The position numbers were made by a program, and so were the translations under genes. A DNA stretch of 64,000 nt from an uncultured Oscillospiraceae bacterium (GTDB taxonomy: Bacteria; Bacillota; Clostridia; Oscillospirales; Ruminococcaceae). The stretch is taken from positions 105,984-169,983 of the forward strand of contig UQGL01000002.1 of NCBI GenBank assembly GCA_900540595.1, given 5' to 3'. Position 1 is the stretch's first letter. Each line of letters begins with the position of its first letter. Positions 15,826-24,646 of this stretch are shown here, piece by piece. Under the pieces are notes generated by a model. It made no database searches. It had not been told where the DNA came from and saw nothing but the letters and a program-made list of their open reading frames with translations.

Positions 15826-17709
15826 TTACCCCTCCAGCTGCTCGCGGTGGTACTGCAGCGTGTAGAGCTGGTAATACCGCCCGTGGTTGGCTAAAAGCTC
15901 CTGATGGCTGCCCTGCTCAAGAATCTTGCCGTGGGACAGCACGATAATGTTGTCTGCGTGCTGGATGGTGGACAGCCGGTGGGCTACAATCAGCATTGTG
16001 CCGACAGAGCGCATCTTTTCCAGAGAATCCTGAATCAGGATCTCGGTCTCGGTGTCGATGTTTGCCGTGGCTTCGTCCAGAATCATGACACTGGGCTTGT
16101 GCAGGATCGTCCGCGCAAAGCTCAGAAGCTGCCGCTGCCCGGCTGAGAAGTTGTTGCCGCGCTCGCGGACCTCCTCGTCCAGACCGTGGTCAAGCCGGGC
16201 GATAAACTTGTCGGCGTTGACATAGCGGCAGACCCGCAGGATCTCCTCGTCCGGGATGCCCTCCTCCCGCAGGACGATGTTGCTGCGGATCGTACCCGAG
16301 AAAAGGAACACATCCTGCAGCATCTGCCCGAAATGGCGGCGCAGCGAGGAGATCTTGATCTTGCGGATGTCGATGCCGTCAATCAGGATCTCGCCCCGCT
16401 GGAACTCATAGTTGCGGCAGATCAGCGACAAAATCGTGCTTTTGCCGGAGCCGGTGGACCCCACAAACGCCACCGTCTGACGCGGGTCCACATGGAAGGA
16501 GACGCCCTGCAGCACCCACTCGCCGGGTATGTAGCTGAACCAGACATCCCGGAATTCGATTTCGCCTCGCACCTCGTCCAGCTCGATGGCATCGGGGGCG
16601 TCCACCATCTTCGGCTCGATGTCCATGAGCGAGAACACCTTTTCCGAGGAGGCCAGCGCCGACTGCAGCCAGTTGAACTGCTCGGCCAGATTCTGGATGG
16701 GGGTGAAGAACTTGGAAATGTACATGTAAAAGGTCACGATGGTGCCGCCGGTGATGGTCTGGCCCATAAAACTCACGCCGTTCAAGTGCCCCATGCCGCC
16801 CAGATAGAACAGGCACAGAATGGAACAGATGTACAGCATATAGACCAGCGGGCGGAATACGCCGAACACAAAGATCTGCTCCTGCGTGACCCGGGAGAGC
16901 GTCTGGCTTTTCTCGCGGAACTCCGCCATCTTCTCGTCCTCGCGGCCAAAGATCTGCGTGACCTTGATGCCGGACAGGTTCTCCGACAGGTAGGTGTTGA
17001 TGTCGGTGGTGGCGTCCTTCACCTTGCGGTAGGCGCGGCGTGAAAACTTGCGGAAGATGACCGTGAAGATCACGATGAACGGCACAAAGCAGAGCACCAT
17101 CAGGGTCAGCGCGTAATTCAGGCAGAGCATGGCGATCAGTATGCCTAAAATTACAAAGATGTTTTTGGTCAGACTGACAAGAAGATTTGTGAACATCATC
17201 GAGATGGCGTTCGTGTCGTTCGTCACACGGGTGACAAGCTTGCCGACCGGGATCTCGTTGAGCTGCTCATGGGAGAGGGATTCGATGTGGGTAAACAGAT
17301 CCTCGCGCAGGTCGGAGATGATGCGCTGGCCGACCCGCTGCAGGATGACCGCCTGCAAGTAGGTGCTGGCCATGGAAAAGACCAGCACACCCGCATAGAC
17401 CGCCACACCGATGTAAAGCTGCGGCAGGGCGAAATCCCCGGATACCAGCTCCTCCAGCGCGCCGACGATCAGCGGCGAAACAATGTCGTAGGCAATGGAA
17501 AAGAGCATCAAAAACAGGACAATGACAAACTTTGCGCGGTAGGGCTTGGCATAACCGGCCAGACGGCGCAGGATCTCGCTGTCCGCCATCGTGCGCTCAA
17601 AGCCCATCGTCTCCTTTTTGTCCTTGACCAGCGCGTAGGCCAGCACCAGCAGTGCCGTCACGGCGCCGATGACGGCACCGACCAGCACCAGCGGATTGAG
17701 TTCAGTCAT
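15826..17709 (-). CDS. ABC exporter half-transporter (consensus-site subunit)
   Basis: 627 residues: an extra N-terminal helix (LVGAVIGAVTALLVLAYALV), a six-helix type IV exporter membrane domain, then a nucleotide-binding domain with Walker A GSTGSGKST, Q-loop GQMLQDVFLFSG, signature FSAGQRQLLS, Walker B VMILDEATA with the catalytic Glu, and AHRLST switch His. The signature deviates from LSGGQ. ATG 17709 has GGGAGGTGA upstream and overlaps the partner gene's stop by 8 bp (ATGACTGA), so both are translated together. With its neighbour it forms a heterodimer of the LmrCD/BmrCD/TM287-288 kind, usually multidrug or lipid/peptide exporters; substrate unknown. Confidence 0.9.
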   Translation of the reverse strand: MTELNPLVLVGAVIGAVTALLVLAYALVKDKKETMGFERTMADSEILRRLAGYAKPYRAKFVIVLFLMLFSIAYDIVSPLIVGALEELVSGDFALPQLYIGVAVYAGVLVFSMASTYLQAVILQRVGQRIISDLREDLFTHIESLSHEQLNEIPVGKLVTRVTNDTNAISMMFTNLLVSLTKNIFVILGILIAMLCLNYALTLMVLCFVPFIVIFTVIFRKFSRRAYRKVKDATTDINTYLSENLSGIKVTQIFGREDEKMAEFREKSQTLSRVTQEQIFVFGVFRPLVYMLYICSILCLFYLGGMGHLNGVSFMGQTITGGTIVTFYMYISKFFTPIQNLAEQFNWLQSALASSEKVFSLMDIEPKMVDAPDAIELDEVRGEIEFRDVWFSYIPGEWVLQGVSFHVDPRQTVAFVGSTGSGKSTILSLICRNYEFQRGEILIDGIDIRKIKISSLRRHFGQMLQDVFLFSGTIRSNIVLREEGIPDEEILRVCRYVNADKFIARLDHGLDEEVRERGNNFSAGQRQLLSFARTILHKPSVMILDEATANIDTETEILIQDSLEKMRSVGTMLIVAHRLSTIQHADNIIVLSHGKILEQGSHQELLANHGRYYQLYTLQYHREQLEG

Positions 17710-19486
17710 CTGTGTCACCTCCCGCTTCGTCCTCCAGCTTTTGCAGGTCCACCATGCGGCGGTACTCAGCGCAGCTGCGGTAAAGTGTATCGTGGGGGCC
17801 GACAGCCTCCACCCTGCCGTCCTCAATAAAGATGATCTTGTCGAGCTGCTCCACCGTAGAGATGCGGTGGGCGATCAGCAGGGTCGTTTTGCCTGCGCGG
17901 CTCGCCTTCAGGTTGTCAAGGATGATGCGCTCGGTGCGGGTGTCAACGGCGGAGACGGAATCGTCCAGAATCAGGATCGGCGCGTCCTTGAGCAGGGCGC
18001 GGGCAATCGAGATGCGCTGCTTCTGCCCGCCGGAGACGGTGACGCCGCGCTCACCGAGGACGGTCTCAAACCCGTCCTTGAAGTCCACGATGTTGTCCCG
18101 GACATCGGCCAGCGCAGCGGCATGGTCGATGTCCTCCCGGCTGGCGCCGTCCACACCGAAGCCGATGTTATGGGCGATCGTATCCGAGAAGAGGAAATTG
18201 TCCTGCGGCACATAGGCGCAGGCATTGCGCACCGAGCGGATGGATACACTGTTCACATCCTGTCCGTCCACAAACAGGGTGCCGTCCGGCACATTGTAGG
18301 TGCGCAGCAGCAGGTCCACCAGTGCGGTCTTGCCCGCGCCGGTCTTGCCTACGATGCCTACGCTCTCGCCGGGCTGCACGGTGAAGGAGACATCCCGCAG
18401 CACATCGTATTCGCCGTCCGGATAGCGGAAATTCAGATGCCGAAACTCGATGCCGCCGCGCGGGTCGGCCAGGTCGGCCACGCCGTCCCGGTCGGCCACA
18501 TCGATCGGCGCATCGAGCAGCTCGGTGATGCGGTTCAGCGATGCCTTGCCGCGGGCTGTTTTTTCAATCAGCATCGAGATCGCCATGATGGGCCAGACGA
18601 TGGCCTCAAAGTAGCCGATATACTCCACCAGCTGCCCGGCGTTGAACTGCCCGCGCCAGACAAGCCAGCCGCCGTAGCCGAGAATGACACAGATGACCGA
18701 CTCGACAAAAAGGGTGACCAGTACCTCGAGCAGGGTGGCAATCTTTGTGTAGGTGACATTGATCTCCTCGTTCTGCTTGTTCAGCTTACGGAAGGCAATC
18801 AGCTCCTTCAGCTCCTTGACAAACGCCTTGATGACCGCGATGCCGGAGAAGTTCTCCTGCGCAAAGTCTGACAGGTCGGAAAAGGCCTGCTGGCGCTCCT
18901 CCCACCGCTTGGTCATGACCTGACTCATCACGGTGCCAATGGCGAACATGACGCCCGCAGGGATCAGCGCCAGCAGCGTCAGGCGAAAATCCATCCGCCA
19001 CATCTTGACCAGCGCCATCAGCCCCAGCACGGCGGCGTCAAAGAACATCAGGATGCCGTCACCGAAGCACTCCTGAATGGTGTCAAGGTCGTTGGTGTAC
19101 AGGCTCATCAGGTTGCCGACCTTGTTAAGCTGGTAATACTGCTGGGACAGGCGGCGGCTGTGGTCGAACATCCGCTCCCGCAGGTCAGCGGTGACCCGCA
19201 CAGCCGAGCCGAAAAAGCAGATGCGCCACAAAAAGCGGCCTACCACCATAAGCACTACGATCCAGATCATAGGCAGGCAGATGTGCTGAAACAGCACCTG
19301 CTTGTCAAAGGAGACCGTCTGGCCGTTCACGACCACCTGCCCCAGATTGACGCCGTTGATGACCAGCCGGTATAGCTCCGGGATCAGAAGCTGGATGTAG
19401 TCCACCATCAAAAGCGACACAATGCCCAGAAGCAGCACCGGCGCATTTTTGAGGTAGTATCGGTTGATGTGTTTGCCGAAGATCAC
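17702..19486 (-). CDS. ABC exporter half-transporter (degenerate-site subunit)
   Basis: 594 residues from GTG 19486. I chose this GTG because AAGGGAGGT lies 8 bases upstream; the ATG at 19510 lacks a ribosome site and contains that site inside its own coding sequence. Membrane domain of six helices, then Walker A GKTGAGKTAL, Q-loop VPQDNFLFSDTI, canonical signature VSGGQKQR, but Walker B reads ILILDDSVSAVD: the catalytic Glu is Asp, as in the degenerate-site subunit of heterodimeric exporters. Its canonical signature would complete the active site of the partner, while the partner's altered signature pairs with this degenerate Walker B. Strong promoter at 19540-19568. Confidence 0.9.
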   Translation of the reverse strand: MIFGKHINRYYLKNAPVLLLGIVSLLMVDYIQLLIPELYRLVINGVNLGQVVVNGQTVSFDKQVLFQHICLPMIWIVVLMVVGRFLWRICFFGSAVRVTADLRERMFDHSRRLSQQYYQLNKVGNLMSLYTNDLDTIQECFGDGILMFFDAAVLGLMALVKMWRMDFRLTLLALIPAGVMFAIGTVMSQVMTKRWEERQQAFSDLSDFAQENFSGIAVIKAFVKELKELIAFRKLNKQNEEINVTYTKIATLLEVLVTLFVESVICVILGYGGWLVWRGQFNAGQLVEYIGYFEAIVWPIMAISMLIEKTARGKASLNRITELLDAPIDVADRDGVADLADPRGGIEFRHLNFRYPDGEYDVLRDVSFTVQPGESVGIVGKTGAGKTALVDLLLRTYNVPDGTLFVDGQDVNSVSIRSVRNACAYVPQDNFLFSDTIAHNIGFGVDGASREDIDHAAALADVRDNIVDFKDGFETVLGERGVTVSGGQKQRISIARALLKDAPILILDDSVSAVDTRTERIILDNLKASRAGKTTLLIAHRISTVEQLDKIIFIEDGRVEAVGPHDTLYRSCAEYRRMVDLQKLEDEAGGDTDD

Positions 19487-19539
19487 GGCGGGTATACCTC
19501 CCTTATCCATACAGTGTGCGGCAAAGGCCGCAGATAACC

Positions 19540-19568
19540 AGTATAGCGTACCTGCGCGGTTTCGTCAA
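19540..19568 (-). promoter_or_regulatory. SigA-type promoter of the ABC exporter operon
   Basis: Minus strand: -35 TTGACG (19563-19568), 17-bp spacer, -10 TATACT (19540-19545). Predicted start ~19533, about 47 bases ahead of GTG 19486. Confidence 0.8.
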
Positions 19569-19599
19569 TCGTCCCCCGAAAATGCGCAGAACGGTATAC

Positions 19600-19636
19600 A
19601 AAAAAATCCCCACCGGGGGGTGACCCGATGGGGATT
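19600..19636 (-). terminator. Terminator of tRNA-Val copy 1
   Basis: AATCCCCATCGGG / CCCGGTGGGGATT stem followed by TTTTTTT on the minus strand, immediately after the CCA of the tRNA. Confidence 0.85.
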
Positions 19637-19712
19637 TGGTGCGCGGTACAGGACTCGAACCTGTGACCTCCTGCACGTCAAGCAGATGCTCTACCAGCTG
19701 AGCTAACCGCGC
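19637..19712 (-). tRNA. tRNA-Val (anticodon GAC), copy 1
   Basis: 76 bases including encoded CCA. Acceptor GCGCGGT pairs with ACCGCGC; D-arm GCTCAGCTGGTAGAGC; anticodon stem TCTGC/GCAGG with loop TTGACGT, giving anticodon GAC (valine, codon GTC); T-arm ACAGGTTCGAGTCCTGT. Own promoter (TTGCAT, 17 bp, TATACT) at about 19743-19771 and own terminator. Confidence 0.97.
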
Positions 19713-19742
19713 ATACTGTGCCGCCGACTGGCAACGCATATT

Positions 19743-19771
19743 AGTATAACAGATGTTTTTGCAAAATGCAA
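19743..19771 (-). promoter_or_regulatory. Promoter of tRNA-Val copy 1
   Basis: Minus strand: -35 TTGCAT, 17-bp spacer, -10 TATACT, about 30 bp ahead of the tRNA 5' end. Confidence 0.75.
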
Positions 19772-19827
19772 GCCCTTTTTTGAAAAAAGTGGGCCTTTTT
19801 GCTTGATTTTTGCCGCGCCGGTATACA

Positions 19828-19861
19828 GAAAAATCCCCACCGGAGTGACCCGATGGGGATT
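19828..19861 (-). terminator. Terminator of tRNA-Val copy 2
   Basis: AATCCCCATCGGG / CCGGTGGGGATT stem followed by TTTTC on the minus strand; near-copy of the terminator at 19600. Confidence 0.75.
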
Positions 19862-19937
19862 TGGTGCGCGGTACAGGACTCGAACCTGTGACCTCCTGCA
19901 CGTCAAGCAGATGCTCTACCAGCTGAGCTAACCGCGC
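19862..19937 (-). tRNA. tRNA-Val (anticodon GAC), copy 2
   Basis: Identical in sequence to the copy at 19637-19712 and displaced by exactly 225 bp, with a near-identical promoter (TTGCAT, 17 bp, TATACT at about 19967-19996) and terminator. The locus therefore looks like a tandem duplication of a complete tRNA transcription unit. Confidence 0.97.
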
Positions 19938-19966
19938 ATGTCGCGCCGCCTCTTGGCGACGCATAT

Positions 19967-19996
19967 TAGTATAACAGATGCTTTTACAAAATGCAA
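19967..19996 (-). promoter_or_regulatory. Promoter of tRNA-Val copy 2
   Basis: Minus strand: -35 TTGCAT, 17-bp spacer, -10 TATACT; same layout as copy 1. Confidence 0.75.
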
Positions 19997-20048
19997 GCCC
20001 TTTTGCAAAAAAACTTTTGCTTTTTTTGCTGTATGCGCGGGGCGGGGC

Positions 20049-21371
20049 TTACGGCACAGCGGTCTCCAGCTGCGGAGCACCGCCGGCAAGCGCCTCTGCG
20101 GTCAGGGGGGCCGGTGCCTCGGCCGGCTTGTCCAGCTTTTCGCGGGCAACGGCCAGCATCAGCTTGATGCGGTTCTCCTGATTGACGCGGGTGGCGCTGG
20201 GGTCGTAGTCCACGGGGGTGATGTTCGCATCGGGGTGCAGGGCGCGAATCTTGTTGATCATACCCTTGCCCACGATATGGTTGGGCAGGCAGCCGAACGG
20301 CTGCGCGCAGACGATATTGCCGTAGCCGCCCTCGACCAGCTCGATCATCTCGGCAGTCAGCAGCCAGCCCTCACCCATTTTGGCACCCAGCGAGATGATG
20401 CCCTCGGGCTTTTTCATCAGCTCGCGGAAGGAACCCGGCGCGTAGAAGCCGTACTTGCGCATGGCGTCATAGCTGGCGCAGCCGATCGAATCCAGCCAGC
20501 TCAGGAAGAAATCCGCACCGCCCGCTACCAGCTTATTGCCGCCGTACAGGTCGATGTCCAGCCGGTAGTTGGCTACGCAGTATTCTACAAAGCCCATCAG
20601 GCCGGGCAGGTTGACCTCGCAGTCCTGACTTTCAAGGAATTTTTCCAGATCGTTATTGCCCAGCGGCGAATATTTGACATAAATTTCGCCCACCACGCCG
20701 ACCTTGACCTTCGGCACACGGGTGATGGGAATGGTCGCGTAGTCGGCGGCAATGTCGTAGAACCGGCGTTTCATGTCGTGGGCGGAATAATTCTTGTCGT
20801 CCTTGATCCAGCCCTGAATCGTGGCAATCCACTTCTCAGTCATAGCGTCGGCGTCGCCCTTGCGGTTCTCATACGGGTGGGTCTGGCTGCGCAGCGCGAC
20901 GAGCATGTCGCCGTAGAAAATGCTGGCAATGACCTTGCGCAGCAGCGGCAGGGTCAGCGGCAGACCGCTGCCCTTTTCCAGCCCGGAGAAGTTCAGCGAG
21001 GCCACGGGGATATTGCCGTAGCCCGCCTTGACGAGCGCCTTGCGCAAAAGCTTGATGTAGTTGGACGCACGGCAGCCGCCGCCCGTCTGTGTGATGAGCA
21101 GCGCGGTATGGTCCAGATCGTACTTGCCGCTGTTCAGCGCGTCCAAAAACTGCCCGATGACCAGCAGCGCCGGGTAGCAGGTGTCGTTGTGGACATATTT
21201 CAGGCCCAGCTGCGCGACTTCGCTGCCGCAGTTGCCCAGCACCTCGGTCTGGTAGCCCTCGCTGGCAAGTGCCGCCTGCATCAGCCGGAACTGGGTGACC
21301 GCCATGTTGGGAATGAGAATTTTATGGGTCTTTACCATGTCCTTGGTAAAGTTGGGAGTTATGTATTCCAT
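20049..21371 (-). CDS. 2-hydroxyacyl-CoA dehydratase subunit-like protein (HgdB-like)
   Basis: 440 residues. Contains conserved Cys and Gly segments of the HgdB/BcrC family: VLGNCGSEVAQLG, YVHNDTCYPALLVIGQFLD, LITQTGGGCRASNY, VGVVGEIYVKYSPLGN and AQPFGCLPNHIVGKGM. These Cys residues could ligate an Fe-S cluster. It corresponds to the C-terminal part of ~1400-residue single proteins found in many Clostridia in which an activase, DUF2229 and an HgdB-like domain are fused; here that part is a separate gene, 11 bp downstream of the activase. Substrate unknown. The final ~40 residues are Pro/Ala-rich and look like an added tail. Confidence 0.8.
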   Translation of the reverse strand: MEYITPNFTKDMVKTHKILIPNMAVTQFRLMQAALASEGYQTEVLGNCGSEVAQLGLKYVHNDTCYPALLVIGQFLDALNSGKYDLDHTALLITQTGGGCRASNYIKLLRKALVKAGYGNIPVASLNFSGLEKGSGLPLTLPLLRKVIASIFYGDMLVALRSQTHPYENRKGDADAMTEKWIATIQGWIKDDKNYSAHDMKRRFYDIAADYATIPITRVPKVKVGVVGEIYVKYSPLGNNDLEKFLESQDCEVNLPGLMGFVEYCVANYRLDIDLYGGNKLVAGGADFFLSWLDSIGCASYDAMRKYGFYAPGSFRELMKKPEGIISLGAKMGEGWLLTAEMIELVEGGYGNIVCAQPFGCLPNHIVGKGMINKIRALHPDANITPVDYDPSATRVNQENRIKLMLAVAREKLDKPAEAPAPLTAEALAGGAPQLETAVP

Positions 21372-21382
21372 GGAATTGCCTC

Positions 21383-24310
21383 TTACTTTTTGTCCTCTTT
21401 CCGTTCCTCCAGCGCTGCAAACAGGCTGCGCAGGCGGATGTTGACCGCGCCGAGGTTGGTGATCTCATCGATCTTGAGCTGGGTGTACAGCTTGCCGCCC
21501 GCCTGCAGGATCTCGCGGGTCTCATCGGTGGTCACGGCGTCCAGACCGCAGCCGAAGGATACCAGCTGCACCAGATCCATGTCGGGATTCTCGGTGCAGT
21601 ATTTGGCGGCGGCGTACAGGCGGCTGTGATAGGTCCACTGGTTCAGCACCGAGGTCTGGAATTTCTGCTCATGCCAGCTGACGGAATCCTCACTGACGAC
21701 AGCTGCGCCCTGCCGGATGATGAGCTGGTCGATGCCGTGGTTGACCTCCGGGTCCACATGGTAGGGGCGGCCCGCCAGCACAATAATGCGGCGGCCCTCG
21801 GCGCGGGCGGCGGCGATAATCGCGCTGCCCTTGTCGCGCAGCTGCTGCATGTGGCGGTGATACTCGTCATAGGCGGCGTCAATGGCCTCGCGCACCGCCT
21901 TTTTGTCAAGACCGGGGAAATATTTGTCAAGCGACTGCTGGAATTTCTTGTAGAAATCCTTGCGGCGCTCCAGATTGAAGTAGTCGTATAGGAACCGCGT
22001 GCCGTTCAGCTCGGGGCAGTTGCCCTCCAGCACCTCGGGGTAATAGGCGACCACGGGGCAGTTATAATGGTTGTCCCCCAGATGCTCATCAAGGTTGTAG
22101 CTCATGCAGGGGTAGAAGATGGCGTCCACGCCCTGCTCGCACAGCCAGTGGATGTGGCCGTGGCTCAGCTTGGCGGGGAAGCAGGCCGTGTCGCTCGGGA
22201 TCGTTGCCTGACCGCTCTGGTACAGGCTGCGGCTGGAGAAGGGGCTGACCACGACCTCGAACCCGAGGCGGGTGAACAGCGTGTGCCAGAACGGCAGCAG
22301 CTCATACATGTTCAGGCACAGCGGCAGGCCGATGCGTGCGCGCGGTGCTGTGGGCGCGGGGGCATTGCGGTAGCCGTCCAGCAGTTTCAGCTTGTAGGCG
22401 TACAGGTTCAGATCCTCGTTGTTGGCCTTGCCGGTCACGGGCTTGTCGCATCGGTTGCCTGAGATGTACCGCTTGCCGTCCGCAAAGACATTGACGGTCA
22501 GCTGGCAGTGGTTGCCACAGCCCTGACACTGCACGGTGTTGACCTTCTGGCTGAACGCTTCCAGCTCGGCCTCGGACAGGACGCTGCTGTGGGCGCTCTC
22601 CCCTGCCTTAGCCTTGCCGTACAGCGCTGCGCCGTAAGCGCCCATCAAGCCCGCGATGTCGGGGCGGATGACATGGACGCCCATCTCCTTCTCAAAGGCG
22701 CGGAGAACGGCCTCGTTGTAGAAGGTGCCGCCCTGCACAACGATGCGGCGGCCCAGTTCCTCAGGGCTGGAGGCGCGGATGACCTTGTACAGTGCATTTT
22801 TGACGACCGAGATGGACAGACCGGCGCTGATGTTTTCAATCGAGGCACCGTCCTTCTGCGCCTGCTTGACGCTGGAGTTCATAAAGACGGTGCAGCGGCT
22901 GCCGAGGTCCACAGGCTTGTCGGCAAACAGGCCGAGGGCGGCAAACTCCTTGACATCGTAGCCCAGCGCCTGGGCGAAGGTCTGCAAAAAGCTGCCGCAG
23001 CCGGAGGAGCAGGCTTCGTTCAGGAAGATGTTGCTGATCGCGCCGTCCTCGATCTTGAAGCACTTCATGTCCTGCCCGCCGATGTCGATGATGAAGTCCA
23101 CATCGGGCAGGAAGTGCTTGGCAGCGGTAAAGTGGGCCACCGTCTCGACAAGGCCGCGGTCGCAGTGGAAGGCATTTTTGACCAGCTCCTCACCGTAGCC
23201 GGTCGTGGTCACACTGGCGATCTGCAGCCCGGGGTGATCCCGATACAGCTTGAGCAGCGTCTCCTTCACAAGCGGGATCGGGTTGCCGAGGTTGGGGCGG
23301 TAGCTTTCAAACAGAATGTTGGCGTTGTTGTCAATGACGACCAGCTTGATGGTGGTCGAGCCGGAGTCGATGCCGATATGCACGGGGCCGCAGTCTGCGC
23401 CGAAGGGCAGGCAGGGCACTGTGGCCTTCATGTGGCGGGCGTGGAACGCCTCGTACTCCTGCTGATCGGCGAAAAGCGGCGGCAGGCTTACATAGGTGGC
23501 GGCGGCGCTGTAGTTGTCCAGCCGCTTTGCGACCTCGCGCAGGTCGGATTCCTCATCGGCGTAGAACGCTGCGCCCAGCGCCACAAAGAGCAGGCTGTTT
23601 TCCGGCAGGGTGCCGGTGACGCCGAGGGTCTTGTCAAAGCTCTGGCGCAGCGTTTTGGAGAAGGTCAGCGGGCCGCCCAGATACAGGATGTTGCCCTTGA
23701 TGGGGCGTCCCTGCGCAAGGCCGGCGATGGTCTGGTTGACGACCGCCTGATAGATCGACGCTGCGATGTCCCCTGCCTGCGCGCCCTGATTGATGAGGGG
23801 CTGGATGTCGCTTTTGGCAAAAACGCCGCAGCGGCTGGCGATCGTGTAGGTGCGGGTGGCGCCCTGAGCGGCCTTGTCCATCTCATCGGCACCCATCTTC
23901 AGCAGGGTGGCCATCTGGTCAATGAAGGCGCCGGTGCCGCCGGCACAGCTGCCGTTCATGCGGACCTCGGTGCCGTTGGTCAGAAAGAGGATCTTTGCAT
24001 CCTCGCCGCCCAGCTCGATGATGCAGTCGGTGCCCGGTGTCAGGCGGTTGGCAGCCACGCGGGTGGCAAAGACCTCCTGCACAAAGGGCACCTTGCAGCT
24101 GTCGGCAAGGCCCATGCCGGCAGAGCCGGAGATGGCCAGATACGCGCGGCCGTCAGGCAGATATTCGGCGGCGACTTTTTCCAAAAGCGCTCTGCCCTTT
24201 TCTAAAATATGGCTGAAATGACGCTCATAGGTAGAATAAACGATCTGCCCGGCGTCATTCAGCACGACACATTTAATGGTGGTGGAACCAATATCCAGAC
24301 CAACTCTCAT
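21383..24310 (-). CDS. Acyl-CoA dehydratase activase (two BcrA/HgdC modules) with DUF2229
   Basis: 975 residues. Two tandem ASKHA ATPase modules: the first begins MRVGLDIGSTTIKCVVL and has NGSCAGGTGAFIDQMA and ASRCGVFAKSDIQ; the second begins near residue 325 (IGIDSGSTTIKLVVIDN) with DIGGQDMKCFKI, NEACSSGCGSFLQTFAQAL and LGSRCTVFMNSS. The SCAGGTG and SSGCGS loops carry the Cys that bind a bridging [4Fe-4S] cluster in HgdC-type activators. A Cys-rich linker (CQGCGNHCQLTVN) then a DUF2229-like region (LPLCLNMYELLPFWHTL, PSDTACFPAKLSHGH) follow. ATG 24310 has GGAGG upstream. Uses ATP to reduce a dehydratase partner, here probably the gene just downstream. Confidence 0.85.
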   Translation of the reverse strand: MRVGLDIGSTTIKCVVLNDAGQIVYSTYERHFSHILEKGRALLEKVAAEYLPDGRAYLAISGSAGMGLADSCKVPFVQEVFATRVAANRLTPGTDCIIELGGEDAKILFLTNGTEVRMNGSCAGGTGAFIDQMATLLKMGADEMDKAAQGATRTYTIASRCGVFAKSDIQPLINQGAQAGDIAASIYQAVVNQTIAGLAQGRPIKGNILYLGGPLTFSKTLRQSFDKTLGVTGTLPENSLLFVALGAAFYADEESDLREVAKRLDNYSAAATYVSLPPLFADQQEYEAFHARHMKATVPCLPFGADCGPVHIGIDSGSTTIKLVVIDNNANILFESYRPNLGNPIPLVKETLLKLYRDHPGLQIASVTTTGYGEELVKNAFHCDRGLVETVAHFTAAKHFLPDVDFIIDIGGQDMKCFKIEDGAISNIFLNEACSSGCGSFLQTFAQALGYDVKEFAALGLFADKPVDLGSRCTVFMNSSVKQAQKDGASIENISAGLSISVVKNALYKVIRASSPEELGRRIVVQGGTFYNEAVLRAFEKEMGVHVIRPDIAGLMGAYGAALYGKAKAGESAHSSVLSEAELEAFSQKVNTVQCQGCGNHCQLTVNVFADGKRYISGNRCDKPVTGKANNEDLNLYAYKLKLLDGYRNAPAPTAPRARIGLPLCLNMYELLPFWHTLFTRLGFEVVVSPFSSRSLYQSGQATIPSDTACFPAKLSHGHIHWLCEQGVDAIFYPCMSYNLDEHLGDNHYNCPVVAYYPEVLEGNCPELNGTRFLYDYFNLERRKDFYKKFQQSLDKYFPGLDKKAVREAIDAAYDEYHRHMQQLRDKGSAIIAAARAEGRRIIVLAGRPYHVDPEVNHGIDQLIIRQGAAVVSEDSVSWHEQKFQTSVLNQWTYHSRLYAAAKYCTENPDMDLVQLVSFGCGLDAVTTDETREILQAGGKLYTQLKIDEITNLGAVNIRLRSLFAALEERKEDKK

Positions 24311-24445
24311 AGGCTTTAGCCTCCTGCGGGTCAGGCAAACCCACTGAAGCTGCACGCCGTAGGGCGGATAAGCGGGGTTGCCGTTGGGGTGATTGCGGGA
24401 TACCGAAGGCCGGGTCTGCCCCAAGGCGCTACAATATCAGTATAT

Positions 24446-24474
24446 ATTATACAGGTTTCTTGAAAATTCGGCAA
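24446..24474 (-). promoter_or_regulatory. SigA-type promoter of the activase/dehydratase operon
   Basis: Minus strand: -35 TTGCCG (24469-24474), 17-bp spacer, -10 TATAAT (24446-24451). The predicted start leaves a ~130-base leader before ATG 24310. Confidence 0.75.
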
Positions 24475-24516
24475 GAGTGCCGCCGCATAAAATCGTTGTC
24501 AAATGACAGGAATTGT

Positions 24517-24560
24517 ACAAAAACACGGAAGCGGTGCGAAAAAAATCCGCACCGCTTCCG
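24517..24560 (-). terminator. Terminator of the putative small RNA
   Basis: Perfect 13-bp stem CGGAAGCGGTGCG / CGCACCGCTTCCG with a loop rich in U (9 bases), followed on the minus strand by TGTTTTTGT. Confidence 0.8.
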
Positions 24561-24640
24561 CGTCAAAAGAAAAGAGGAGTATGGATGAAAAACTTGGGGT
24601 CCTGTTCATCGGGTCGGGTCCCTGCTCCCTTCCTGAGAAC
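24518..24640 (-). ncRNA. Putative small regulatory RNA (unclassified)
   Basis: A minus-strand -10 box TATACT (24647-24652) predicts a start near 24640; a strong terminator ends ~123 bases later at 24518. There is no good ORF on this strand. The 5' half can fold through GTTC/GAAC closing a G/C-rich segment with GGGACCCGACCC; the 3' half holds a pyrimidine-rich stretch (ACTCCTCTTTTCTTTT) ahead of the terminator, complementary to Shine-Dalgarno sequences. The 5' half faintly resembles an S-box core, but required elements are missing. Not 6S, SRP, tmRNA or RNase P as far as I can tell. Confidence 0.45.
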
Positions 24641-24646
24641 ATCTAT

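Noticed and set aside
24518..24640. S-box (SAM-I) riboswitch
   Set aside because: GGGAC..CCCGATGAA is similar, but the flanking helices, kink-turn and downstream GGCAACC are missing, and it ends in a terminator 200 bases before a gene unrelated to sulfur metabolism.
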